DNA from: a bacterium
GTDB taxonomy: Bacteria > SZUA-79 > Acidulodesulfobacterales > Acidulodesulfobacteraceae
DNA: 21,289 nucleotides
Assembly (NCBI GenBank): GCA_021788495.1
Contig: JAJYKQ010000015.1
Location: 1-21,289, forward strand
Reading direction: 5' to 3'
Shown here: positions 6,894-14,013 of the stretch, piece by piece
Layout of the letters: every line of letters begins with the position of its first letter
How positions within the stretch are numbered: position 1 is the stretch's first letter
Position numbers and translations under genes: made by a program
Notes under the pieces: model-generated
The model's database searches: none
Seen by the model: the letters and a program-made list of their open reading frames with translations, nothing else
What the model was told of the DNA's origin: nothing

Positions 6894-8316
6894 ATTAAAA
6901 AGTTTTTATTCCTTAAATTCGTTTTTTTTTAAATCGGCAAACAGGTACGATAAAGATACTTCCTTGCAAATCGCAGAGTCTGCCGGAATCGAAAAGGCGC
7001 GGGAGTCCGGACGAAAAAGAATATGGATTTATGCAGAATCTATAGGCGAATTCAGGATTGCGGTTTATGCCGCCGATATAATAGGGCGGATATTTTCAGA
7101 AAAAAACGGCGGAGCCGGGCCGCCGGTTTTTTTTATAAGTTTTAAAACGTTTTCGACGCTTTCTGTAGCGCAAAACCAGAAGGACGGGGACGGCAAGATA
7201 TTATATTTTTTTCACCCTTTCTTGCCGGCAAGAGCGGTCTTCAAAAAATATATAAATTCCGTAAAACCGGATTATTTTATATCTGTTCAGCACGCGGTTT
7301 CTAAAAAATTCATCAATGAGCTATTAAATTTCGGGTTCGGCTCAAATTTAAAATTAAAATTAATTTTTGCGGGAATTTCGGTTTCCGATTTTAAAAAAAT
7401 GAATATAGCGGGAATGAAGGAAATGAATATAAAGAATAGGAACGGAATAAGTGTAAATGCCGACCCAAAAATTCACGATGGGAATAATGTTTTTATTTCG
7501 TCGGCGGTTTCGTTAAATTCAGCCGGAATAGATGTCAAATCTGAAGTTTTGCCGCTTTCTTTAAAATATATCTCTTGTCCGCGCGTCGATAAAGTGAATA
7601 ATATGAATAATGCTAATAAAGTAAATAATGTCAATAAAATTGAAAAAAATGAAAATTCATGCGTTAAAATTATTTCTTTCGTTTCCGTCCATAAAAAAGA
7701 ATCTTTGTATATATTGAAAATTTTAAAAGAAATAGCATCTGAAGAAAAATTTTCAACAAGCTTGCGTTTAAAATTTATATTAGTTCCAAGAAATATCAAA
7801 ATTGCGGGCATGCTTTTTAAAAAAGCTTCCGATGCCGGTTTTAAAACAGTTTATTACGGTTCGGTAAAATCGGCGGAATCAAAAGAATCAGGCGAATCCC
7901 GCGCCGAAGTTTTTTTAAATTCTGAAGGCTTTAATATTTTGATAGTAGAGCGCTACGGCATATTAAACGAGATATATCCCGTTTCGGATATCGTTTACGT
8001 AGGCAAAAGCCTTTTTGCCGATGAAAGCGGGGGACACAATATTCTCGAACCGGCCGGATACGGAAAAGCGGTCATTACCGGCAAATATGCGCTTAATTTT
8101 GCGGATATAACAGGCGAAATGGCCGAAAATAATGCCTTAATTTTAACAGACGAAAAAAATATTAAAGAATCTATATTAAGACTTATAGAAAACGATAATC
8201 TAAGAAAAGAAACAGGAAAAAACGGCTTAGATTTTTGTTTAAAGAAAAAGCTAGAATTTGAAGAATATTTTAAAGAGTACCTGAATTCAATTTTGTCGGA
8301 AAAGACGTTGAACTAA
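6877..8316 (+). CDS. Divergent WaaA/KdtA-like (KDO transferase family) glycosyltransferase
   Basis: WaaA (GT30) adds KDO sugars to lipid A precursors at the inner membrane. Matches: W-I-Y-A-E-S-I-G-E (50-58, the Glu58 position of the catalytic 'S-V-G-E' motif), F-H-P-F-L-P-A-R-A-V (about 112-121), L-V-P-R-N (302-306), and V-Y-V-G-K-S-L-F then G-G-H-N-I-L-E-P-A-G-Y-G-K (about 374-397), the GT-B sugar-nucleotide site. Oddities: the usual N-terminal membrane anchor is missing, and the conserved E-T-E-L-W-P-N block is replaced by S-V-Q-H-A-V-S (136-142), removing a Glu implicated in the active site. A ~90-residue insert (about 175-262), ending in an Asn-rich tract, separates the two lobes. The total is 479 aa against the usual ~420. 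It may use another acceptor or be impaired. It overlaps the preceding gene by 17 bases; its stop codon lies in the downstream repeat element. Confidence 0.82.
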   Translation: MKIFYKLKSFYSLNSFFFKSANRYDKDTSLQIAESAGIEKARESGRKRIWIYAESIGEFRIAVYAADIIGRIFSEKNGGAGPPVFFISFKTFSTLSVAQNQKDGDGKILYFFHPFLPARAVFKKYINSVKPDYFISVQHAVSKKFINELLNFGFGSNLKLKLIFAGISVSDFKKMNIAGMKEMNIKNRNGISVNADPKIHDGNNVFISSAVSLNSAGIDVKSEVLPLSLKYISCPRVDKVNNMNNANKVNNVNKIEKNENSCVKIISFVSVHKKESLYILKILKEIASEEKFSTSLRLKFILVPRNIKIAGMLFKKASDAGFKTVYYGSVKSAESKESGESRAEVFLNSEGFNILIVERYGILNEIYPVSDIVYVGKSLFADESGGHNILEPAGYGKAVITGKYALNFADITGEMAENNALILTDEKNIKESILRLIENDNLRKETGKNGLDFCLKKKLEFEEYFKEYLNSILSEKTLN

Positions 8317-8396
8317 TTTTCCGAGAACCAACTCGTCGGCCTTTGGCCGACACCCCTCCTTAAAAGGAGGGGTGCTATGGTCGAAAATTAATCCGG
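8311..8396. repeat. Palindromic double-hairpin element, copy 1
   Basis: Two adjoining perfect hairpins: GTCGGCC-TTT-GGCCGAC (8335-8351) and CACCCCTCCTT-AA-AAGGAGGGGTG (8351-8374). They are enclosed by near-inverted ends, TAATTTTCCGA (8314-8324) and TCGAAAATTAATCCGG (8381-8396). The element recurs at 13926-14013. The left end supplies the TAA stop of the WaaA-like gene. It could stop transcription before the PHP gene or shape mRNA ends. It has the build of a REP/MITE-type dispersed repeat. No transposase is present here. Confidence 0.85.
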
Positions 8397-8475
8397 CACT
8401 TTATGATAAAATGTGACTGGGACGGAATTTAATACCGTCCACATAAATGCGCGTCCCATTAATGCGGGAAAAAAT

Positions 8476-9825
8476 ATGAATATAGTTTTATTTATCGTAT
8501 CGGCGAGAATTATTTTAATTTTAATTCTGATTTTATTAATTTTATTTTATTTCAGGATAAAATTTTTTAATTTAAAAATCGATTTTATAAACCGCAAGAG
8601 CGAAAACCGCAACAGGTTTAAACTTAATGAAATTAACGGAATAATACATTTTCATACGGTATATTCCGACGGGTCGGGGCGCATAGAAGAGCTTATAAAA
8701 ATTGCTAAAGAACTTAAGGCGGATTTTCTCGTTTCGTCCGACCATAACACGCTTAAGCCTAAATTTGACGGGTTGGAAGGCTATTACGACGGGCTTTTTT
8801 ATTTTGCCGGAGAAGAAATTAATACGGAATTCGGGCATTTTCTTGCCGTAGGCATCGAAAAAGAGATAAAAAGAGGCAAATATAAGGACGTTTTGTCTGA
8901 AATAAAAAAGCAAAATGGAGCAGGGATTATATGTCATCCGCATAACTGGTGGACGCCGTGGAAAAATTTTAAAGTAAAAGGATATGACGGCATCGAGGTT
9001 ATAAACTTAGACTCCCAGTGGCGCGGAATGAATCCTTTATATATGATTGCCGTAATTTTTACATATAAAATAAATTCTTTTTACGCGCTTCATTTTTTGT
9101 CGCATAAACCGGTAAGAACCATAAAATTTTGGGATTCCGTCCAGAAGCGCAAAAATATGAAAACCGGCATAGCGTCTGCCGACGCCCATTCAAATGTTAA
9201 GGTGACAAGAAAAAAACGCATTAAATTTCCAAAATATTCGGAGCTTTTTTCTGTAGCAAGGACTCACGTTCTTTTAGAAGATAAATTGTCAGGCAAAACT
9301 TACGAAGACAAAAAGAAAATAACGGAAGCTATAAAAAACGGAAGGTGTTTTTTTGCTTTCGACATGTTGGGCATTTCTAAAGGTTTTTACTTCGGAGCTG
9401 AGTCTTCGGACGGAAAAAAATATTTCAGCGGGGATTATGTAGATGCCTCCGAAATTAAAAACAAAACGGAAGACAAAACTAATTTTAAATATAATCTTAA
9501 TCTTAATCTTAAAGTTAAAGTTGGCGATAATGATAAAATTAATGACGATGCATGGGGAAATTTAAACAAAAACGATAAAAAAAATGTTATAATATTTGCC
9601 GGAATAGATATAAACGGCAGTAAAAATCCTTATAAAATAAATTTATTCAGGAACGGCAGAAAAATATTTTCGTCTAAGAATGCCGACCTTATTTATGAAA
9701 TAAAAAATATAAACGATTTTTCAAAAGAGCCTAAGTCCTATTTTTACAGGGTAGAAATTGACGTTTATTTCGGGCGCAAAAAAATAACTTATCTTTATTC
9801 GAATAATATAGAAATATACGGGTGA
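8476..9825 (+). CDS. Membrane-anchored PHP-domain (CehA-like) metallophosphoesterase
   Basis: PHP domains are trinuclear metal-dependent phosphoesterases. Ligand motifs in order (numbered from this ATG): H58-F-H60, D65 in S-D-G-S, D89-H90 in S-S-D-H-N, E113/E114, H121, C-H154-P-H156 and S-A-D236-A-H238. The set is complete, so the enzyme should be active. Residues 1-26 are a strong Leu/Ile-rich membrane segment, so it is probably anchored with the catalytic part on one face. Residues about 350-395 are Asn/Lys-rich low complexity, before a small C-terminal beta-rich domain. ATG 8476 has GGGA (8466-8469) six bases upstream. A GTG at 8413 would add 21 residues, but I see no ribosome site there. 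The substrate is unknown. The stop overlaps a GTG at 9822 by four bases. Confidence 0.85.
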   Translation: MNIVLFIVSARIILILILILLILFYFRIKFFNLKIDFINRKSENRNRFKLNEINGIIHFHTVYSDGSGRIEELIKIAKELKADFLVSSDHNTLKPKFDGLEGYYDGLFYFAGEEINTEFGHFLAVGIEKEIKRGKYKDVLSEIKKQNGAGIICHPHNWWTPWKNFKVKGYDGIEVINLDSQWRGMNPLYMIAVIFTYKINSFYALHFLSHKPVRTIKFWDSVQKRKNMKTGIASADAHSNVKVTRKKRIKFPKYSELFSVARTHVLLEDKLSGKTYEDKKKITEAIKNGRCFFAFDMLGISKGFYFGAESSDGKKYFSGDYVDASEIKNKTEDKTNFKYNLNLNLKVKVGDNDKINDDAWGNLNKNDKKNVIIFAGIDINGSKNPYKINLFRNGRKIFSSKNADLIYEIKNINDFSKEPKSYFYRVEIDVYFGRKKITYLYSNNIEIYG

Positions 9826-9833
9826 GACGGATT

Positions 9834-11264
9834 ATGAAAAATATTTGTAAAAATATTAATAATAATGGTAATAATAAAGCTGATAATTTAAAGCTAAATG
9901 CGGAGTTAAACGCAGCAGACATTGAAAAAATAGACAGAGAGTATGTCTGGCATCCTTTCACGCAGATGTCGGACTGGGAAAAGGAACGCAATCTTTTAAT
10001 CGAAAGAGGGGAGGGTGTTTACCTTTTTGATATTCACGGAAACAGGTATATAGACGGAGTATCGTCCTTATGGGTAAACGTTCATGGACACAACAATCAG
10101 GAACTTAATTCCGCGCTCAAAGTTCAGATAGACAAAATAGCCCACAGCACGCTTTTGGGGCTTGCAAACGTGCCTTCCGCGATACTTGCCGAAAAACTTA
10201 TAGAAATAGCGCCCAAAAACCTTAAAAAAGTTTTTTATTCCGACTCCGGTTCTACTTCCGTTGAAATTGCCGTTAAAGTCGCTTTCCAGTATTTTAGGCA
10301 AAAAGGGCCGAAATATAAAGACAAGAAAAAAATAATCGCCGCTACGTCGGCTTATCACGGAGATACCATAGGGAGCGTTTCAGTAGGAGGAATAGGGCTT
10401 TTTCATTCTATATACAAGCCTCTTTTGTTTGATACCATAAGAATAACTTATCCTTACTGCTACAGATGCCCTTACGGTTTAAAATATGCGGACTGCGCTC
10501 TGCACTGCGCAAAAGAAGCCGAAAAGATAATCAAAGTTCATGCCGAAGAGTCCTGCGCTTTAATTATAGAACCTATGATACAGGGCGCATCGGGAATGAT
10601 AACTATGCCCGCAGGGTATTTGAAAAAAATAGAAAGGGCATGCAAAGATAACGGAGTTTTGCTTATATTAGACGAAGTCGCTACCGGTTTCGGCAGAACG
10701 GGAAAAATGTTCGCCGCATTTCATGAAGATATTTCGCCGGATGCGATGTGCACGGCAAAAGGAATTACCGGAGGCTACCTTCCTATGGCGGCTACTCTGT
10801 TTACGCAGGAAATTTACGACGGATTCCTCGGAAAATACGAAGATAATAAAACGTTTTTTCACGGGCATACTTATACCGGAAACCAGCTTGCTTCCGCATG
10901 CGCCGTAAAATCTATCGAACTTTTCAAAAAAAATGACATTATAAATAAAATGAAGCCGGTTATCGGACGTTTCAACGAACTTTTGAAAATGTTTCGTGAG
11001 CTTAAACACGTCGGAGACGTAAGAAATATAGGACTTATGGCGGGAATTGAACTTGTTAAGGACAAAGAGACAAAAGAGCCTTTCCCCGAACATGAAAGAA
11101 TAGGGCATAAAGTAATTTTAAAAGCAAGGAAGAAGGGCGTCATCATAAGACCTTTAGGCGACGTCATAGTCTTAATGCCGCCGTTGGTTATAGACGAAAG
11201 GACGCTTGAAACGCTCTGCTCAGCCGTTTACGAATCTATTGAAGAAGTTGCAGGTAAAAATTAA
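9834..11264 (+). CDS. bioA: Adenosylmethionine-8-amino-7-oxononanoate (DAPA) aminotransferase
   Basis: BioA converts 7-keto-8-aminopelargonate to 7,8-diaminopelargonate in biotin synthesis, using PLP and an amino donor. Diagnostic blocks: V-W-H-P-F-T-Q-M near residue 38, S-S-L-W-V-N-V-H-G-H, D-S-G-S-T-S-V-E (PLP phosphate), A-Y-H-G-D-T, E-P-M-I-Q-G-A-S-G-M, L-D-E-V-A-T-G-F-G-R-T-G (PLP Asp) and C-T-A-K309-G-I-T-G-G-Y (Schiff-base Lys). The Cys-containing C-Y-R-C-P-Y-G insert resembles Bacillus-type enzymes, some of which use lysine as donor; that cannot be decided here. About 30 Asn-rich residues precede the core and look non-essential. GGTGAG sits seven bases before ATG 9834. A GTG at 9822, overlapping the previous stop, is an alternative start adding four residues. 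No other bio gene is visible in the window. Confidence 0.95.
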   Translation: MKNICKNINNNGNNKADNLKLNAELNAADIEKIDREYVWHPFTQMSDWEKERNLLIERGEGVYLFDIHGNRYIDGVSSLWVNVHGHNNQELNSALKVQIDKIAHSTLLGLANVPSAILAEKLIEIAPKNLKKVFYSDSGSTSVEIAVKVAFQYFRQKGPKYKDKKKIIAATSAYHGDTIGSVSVGGIGLFHSIYKPLLFDTIRITYPYCYRCPYGLKYADCALHCAKEAEKIIKVHAEESCALIIEPMIQGASGMITMPAGYLKKIERACKDNGVLLILDEVATGFGRTGKMFAAFHEDISPDAMCTAKGITGGYLPMAATLFTQEIYDGFLGKYEDNKTFFHGHTYTGNQLASACAVKSIELFKKNDIINKMKPVIGRFNELLKMFRELKHVGDVRNIGLMAGIELVKDKETKEPFPEHERIGHKVILKARKKGVIIRPLGDVIVLMPPLVIDERTLETLCSAVYESIEEVAGKN

Positions 11265-11270
11265 TCCAGC
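11256..11270. repeat. Solo end of the double-hairpin element
   Basis: AAAAATTAATCCAGC matches the terminal sequence of the hairpin element (8384-8396, and the reverse complement of 13926-13937). It contains the TAA stop of bioA. No hairpin core is next to it. The shared stretch is short, so chance similarity is possible. Confidence 0.4.
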
Positions 11271-11298
11271 ATCTTTTCCTCAGGGATAAAACTAAATT

Positions 11299-11922
11299 AT
11301 GAATTTAAATTCTTTATATAAAGGTTATATAGGGGTATTTTTTTCCTGGGCGTTAGCGGCCGGACTTTTTTATCCTGGAATTATTTTTTTGATGTTTTTA
11401 GAGTCGTGCGCAATACCTATTTCTTCGGAAGTCGTTTTAATGGTTTCCGGTTTTCTTTCTGGAGAAGGCAAAATAAATTTTTATCTCGTTGTTTTAAGCG
11501 CTACACTCGGGACTTTGGCTGGCTCGTCCCTGCTTTATTATATCGGCAAAAAAGGCGGCAGGCGCATAATAGAAAAATACGGAAAATATTTCTTGGTCAA
11601 TAAAAAAGACCTTGAAAAAGCCGAAGGCTGGTTTAAAAAATACGGTTCTATAACCGTATTTATCGGCGTATGCCTTCCGGTTATAAAAACCTATATAGGC
11701 TTCCCTCCAGGCGCTTCCCTTATGAATTACAAAAAATTTGCGGTTTATATCGTTTTCGGTTCCCTTATATATAACAGCGCGGTCGCTTATCTCGGCTTAG
11801 TAGTCGGACGAAACGTCAATCTTTTTATTCCGTATTTTAAAAAATTCGGCATTATTCTTATAGCGGCCGTTATCTTACTTATAATTATATATTTATACAG
11901 GCATATAAAAGAATCCAGATAA
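11299..11922 (+). CDS. DedA-family (VTT domain) membrane protein
   Basis: DedA-family proteins are inner-membrane transporters; several members recycle undecaprenyl phosphate or flip phospholipids. The 207-aa length is typical. Visible hallmarks: L-E-S-C-A-I-P-I-S-S-E-V-V (the E-x(4)-P-x-P-S-E-like re-entrant loop), G-T-L-A-G-S-S-L-L-Y-Y-I-G-K-K-G-G, then K-Y-G-S-I-T-V-F-I-G-V-C-L-P-V-I-K. In the last block the usual F-x-G-R-F-x-P-x-x-R arginines are Val and Lys, a divergence from the best-studied members. Four to five hydrophobic segments are seen and the C-terminus is basic. AGGGA lies 12 bases upstream. It is 34 bases from bioA and probably read through from it. The exact substrate cannot be inferred. 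Confidence 0.9.
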   Translation: MNLNSLYKGYIGVFFSWALAAGLFYPGIIFLMFLESCAIPISSEVVLMVSGFLSGEGKINFYLVVLSATLGTLAGSSLLYYIGKKGGRRIIEKYGKYFLVNKKDLEKAEGWFKKYGSITVFIGVCLPVIKTYIGFPPGASLMNYKKFAVYIVFGSLIYNSAVAYLGLVVGRNVNLFIPYFKKFGIILIAAVILLIIIYLYRHIKESR

Positions 11923-11932
11923 AATTAGAAGG

Positions 11933-11947
11933 AAAAATTAATCTGAC
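11933..11947. repeat. Solo end of the double-hairpin element
   Basis: AAAAATTAATCTGACGCC (11933-11950) matches the reverse complement of the left end of element copy 2 (TAAAATTAATCCGACGCC). It sits between the DedA gene and the coupling-ATPase gene, without the hairpin core. Confidence 0.45.
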
Positions 11948-11984
11948 GCCTTCAAAAGATAAAAATAAGATAAATAATTAAAGT

Positions 11985-13898
11985 ATGTTTTCTTTAAAAA
12001 GCAAAAAATCACACCCTGCAGCCGCCGGACGTTTCGCTTCTTACGCCGAAATAGTTAATAATTTCAGCGTCCGCATTGCGGATGGCGGCGGAATCGACTA
12101 TAAAACTGGCGGAGAAATCCCACCAAAAAGAGACGGGCTTTTAAGAAGCGGTTCAAGTCATGCTTCATTAACTGCAAACATTCCCTACGTTATTGTATTA
12201 TATTTACTGTCGCTGATAGCCGCCATAATTTTGACGCTAATTTTAAATGCCGCAGCCGGATTTTTAAAAACGCCCGTCGCAGGATTTACCTTAACTATAG
12301 AGTATTTTTTATTGTCGGTTTTAATTTTTTTTATATTATATTTTACGATAAATAAAATAAAACTTTTAAAAGACGAAATAAGCGGAGACGCTTTCTCAGT
12401 GAACGCTAAAATTAAAAACCTTTCGAAGGAAAAAAAATCTTTCGACTTGGGTATTTTAAAACGCTCGGGAGGCAAAACCGGAAACGGCGGTAAAAAATAT
12501 ACGGAAGTCGTTATCGGACTCGACGAGAAAAAAAGATACGAACATATGATGATAGTTTCGCCGACCGGCGGCGGGAAAACTTCAAATTATATAATTCCGG
12601 GAATTATTTCAGATGCCTCGTCTTTCGGAGTATCGGTTTTCGCGGCAGATATAGACAGTCCTTATTTATACGAAGCGGTTAAAAAAGATTGGAAAAAAGC
12701 CGGCAAAAAGGTAGCGTTGTTCGACCCTTACGGGAAATCTGACGGAGATTCGGTAAATTTTAATCCGCTGACCGATAAAAACGGCAGGCCTTTATCCGAC
12801 GATAAACTGTTAAATATCGCTTCCATGCTTTTTCACATTGATAAAAACGAGATAAAAGGCGGCGACGTTCATGCGCATAAATATTATGCAAGAAGATCTT
12901 CCGACATCTTTTACGCCTGCCTTATGTATTTAAAATACAGATATGAAGGCGGCTATTTCGACCTTTTTACCGTTAAGTCGTTCTTTGAAAGAGGAGTTAA
13001 ATTTATCGAAAACGAAATAGTTAAATATGGCGGGAAAAACGAAAAGAAAATTAAAAATTTATTCAATAATTTTTTGGAACTTCCTGTTTACGAAAGGGCA
13101 AAAGCAGTAACCGACGTATTAAACAATTTGGATTTTTTAAACGATACCGCAGTCGGAAAATATTTTAAATGCAAAGATAAAAATAATAATAAGAATAATG
13201 AAGATAATCATGCCGGTGGTAATAAGGGAAATAATAATAACGATGATTATAATAAAGACGCCTGTTTTAGCTTAGAAGACTTTTTTACGGAAGATACGTT
13301 GTTTATAGCCGGTATTCCCAAAGAAAAAATAAATTCAGGAGGAGGAAGGCTGATATCTTTTATTGCGCAAATATTTATAGATGGAATATACGAATACAGA
13401 AGAAGCGGTTTAAGGGGTGCAAAGAGTGCCGATGGCACTGCAGACAGCACCGAAAACAGCGGCGTAATTAAAGAAGGCGGACGCAGTTTTTTTATCTATC
13501 TCGACGAATTTCCGGTTTTAACCTTGAACGATTTCGATACCGAACTTGCAAATTTAAGGAAGACAAATACCGGCGTATGCATAACCGTTCAGGATATCGC
13601 CTTTTTAAAGGAGCGTTACGGCGATATTGCTTTAATTGCTTCTAATATCGGAACCCATATAGTCATGGGGCATGCCGGGTGGGAAACCTGCAAATATTAT
13701 TCGGAAATGTCAGGCGAGCGCTATGTATTGCATAAAGAATTTTTAAGAAAACATTTAAACGATTTAGATTTCGGCGAATCTCCGGTAGCTTCAGGCTTAT
13801 ATCCGTTAATTTCGCCGGACGAATTAAAAAATATGGATAGAAATTCCATTTTTGTTTATACGAAATACGTAAATCCTTTTATGTTAAGCCTACTTTAG
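11985..13898 (+). CDS. VirD4/TraG/TraD-like type IV coupling ATPase
   Basis: Coupling proteins are inner-membrane hexameric ATPases that feed DNA or protein substrates to type IV secretion channels. Visible here: ~65 cytoplasmic residues, two membrane helices (about 66-92 and 100-122), Walker A S-P-T-G-G-G-K-T-S (192-200), Walker B F-I-Y-L-D-E-F (503-509), and a T-V-Q-D sensor-like motif (about 534-537). These match the TraG/TraD family, including L-A-N-L-R-K-T-N-T-G after Walker B. An Asn/Asp-rich insert (about 397-425) and a Ser/Gly/Asp stretch (480-500) break the ATPase core. The C-terminus is short, lacking a long substrate-binding tail. No relaxase, VirB-type or pilus genes are in the window, so it is an orphan here. 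No clear ribosome site precedes the ATG. It ends 28 bases before hairpin element copy 2. Confidence 0.85.
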   Translation: MFSLKSKKSHPAAAGRFASYAEIVNNFSVRIADGGGIDYKTGGEIPPKRDGLLRSGSSHASLTANIPYVIVLYLLSLIAAIILTLILNAAAGFLKTPVAGFTLTIEYFLLSVLIFFILYFTINKIKLLKDEISGDAFSVNAKIKNLSKEKKSFDLGILKRSGGKTGNGGKKYTEVVIGLDEKKRYEHMMIVSPTGGGKTSNYIIPGIISDASSFGVSVFAADIDSPYLYEAVKKDWKKAGKKVALFDPYGKSDGDSVNFNPLTDKNGRPLSDDKLLNIASMLFHIDKNEIKGGDVHAHKYYARRSSDIFYACLMYLKYRYEGGYFDLFTVKSFFERGVKFIENEIVKYGGKNEKKIKNLFNNFLELPVYERAKAVTDVLNNLDFLNDTAVGKYFKCKDKNNNKNNEDNHAGGNKGNNNNDDYNKDACFSLEDFFTEDTLFIAGIPKEKINSGGGRLISFIAQIFIDGIYEYRRSGLRGAKSADGTADSTENSGVIKEGGRSFFIYLDEFPVLTLNDFDTELANLRKTNTGVCITVQDIAFLKERYGDIALIASNIGTHIVMGHAGWETCKYYSEMSGERYVLHKEFLRKHLNDLDFGESPVASGLYPLISPDELKNMDRNSIFVYTKYVNPFMLSLL

Positions 13899-13925
13899 CG
13901 TCAAATTTGCGAAGGGAATAGGCGT

Positions 13926-14013
13926 CGGATTAATTTTACGCGAACCACCCCGTCGGCCTTTGGCCGACACCCCTCCTTAAAAAGGAGGGGTGATAATGGC
14001 GTTTTAGCTCCGG
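13926..14013. repeat. Palindromic double-hairpin element, copy 2 (likely bidirectional terminator)
   Basis: The same core as 8311-8396: GTCGGCC-TTT-GGCCGAC (13952-13968) and CACCCCTCCTT-AAA-AAGGAGGGGTG (13968-13992), differing by one extra A in the second loop. The left end CGGATTAATTTTACG (13926-13940) aligns with copy 1. The right end is more diverged (GCGTTTTAGCTCCGG, 13999-14013). It fills the gap between two convergent genes and abuts the stop of the minus-strand TPR gene, a placement expected of a two-way terminator. Confidence 0.85.

Noticed and set aside
8413..8475. GTG at 8413 as start of the PHP protein
   Set aside because: No ribosome site upstream and the added 21 residues are not recognisable; ATG 8476 has GGGA at good spacing directly before the membrane segment.
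10668..11167. Long minus-strand open frames inside bioA
   Set aside because: They are shadows of a well-conserved plus-strand gene with no recognisable protein features.
11985..13898. A complete conjugative or integrative element
   Set aside because: Only the coupling ATPase is present; no relaxase, integrase, att repeats or secretion-channel genes are visible around it.
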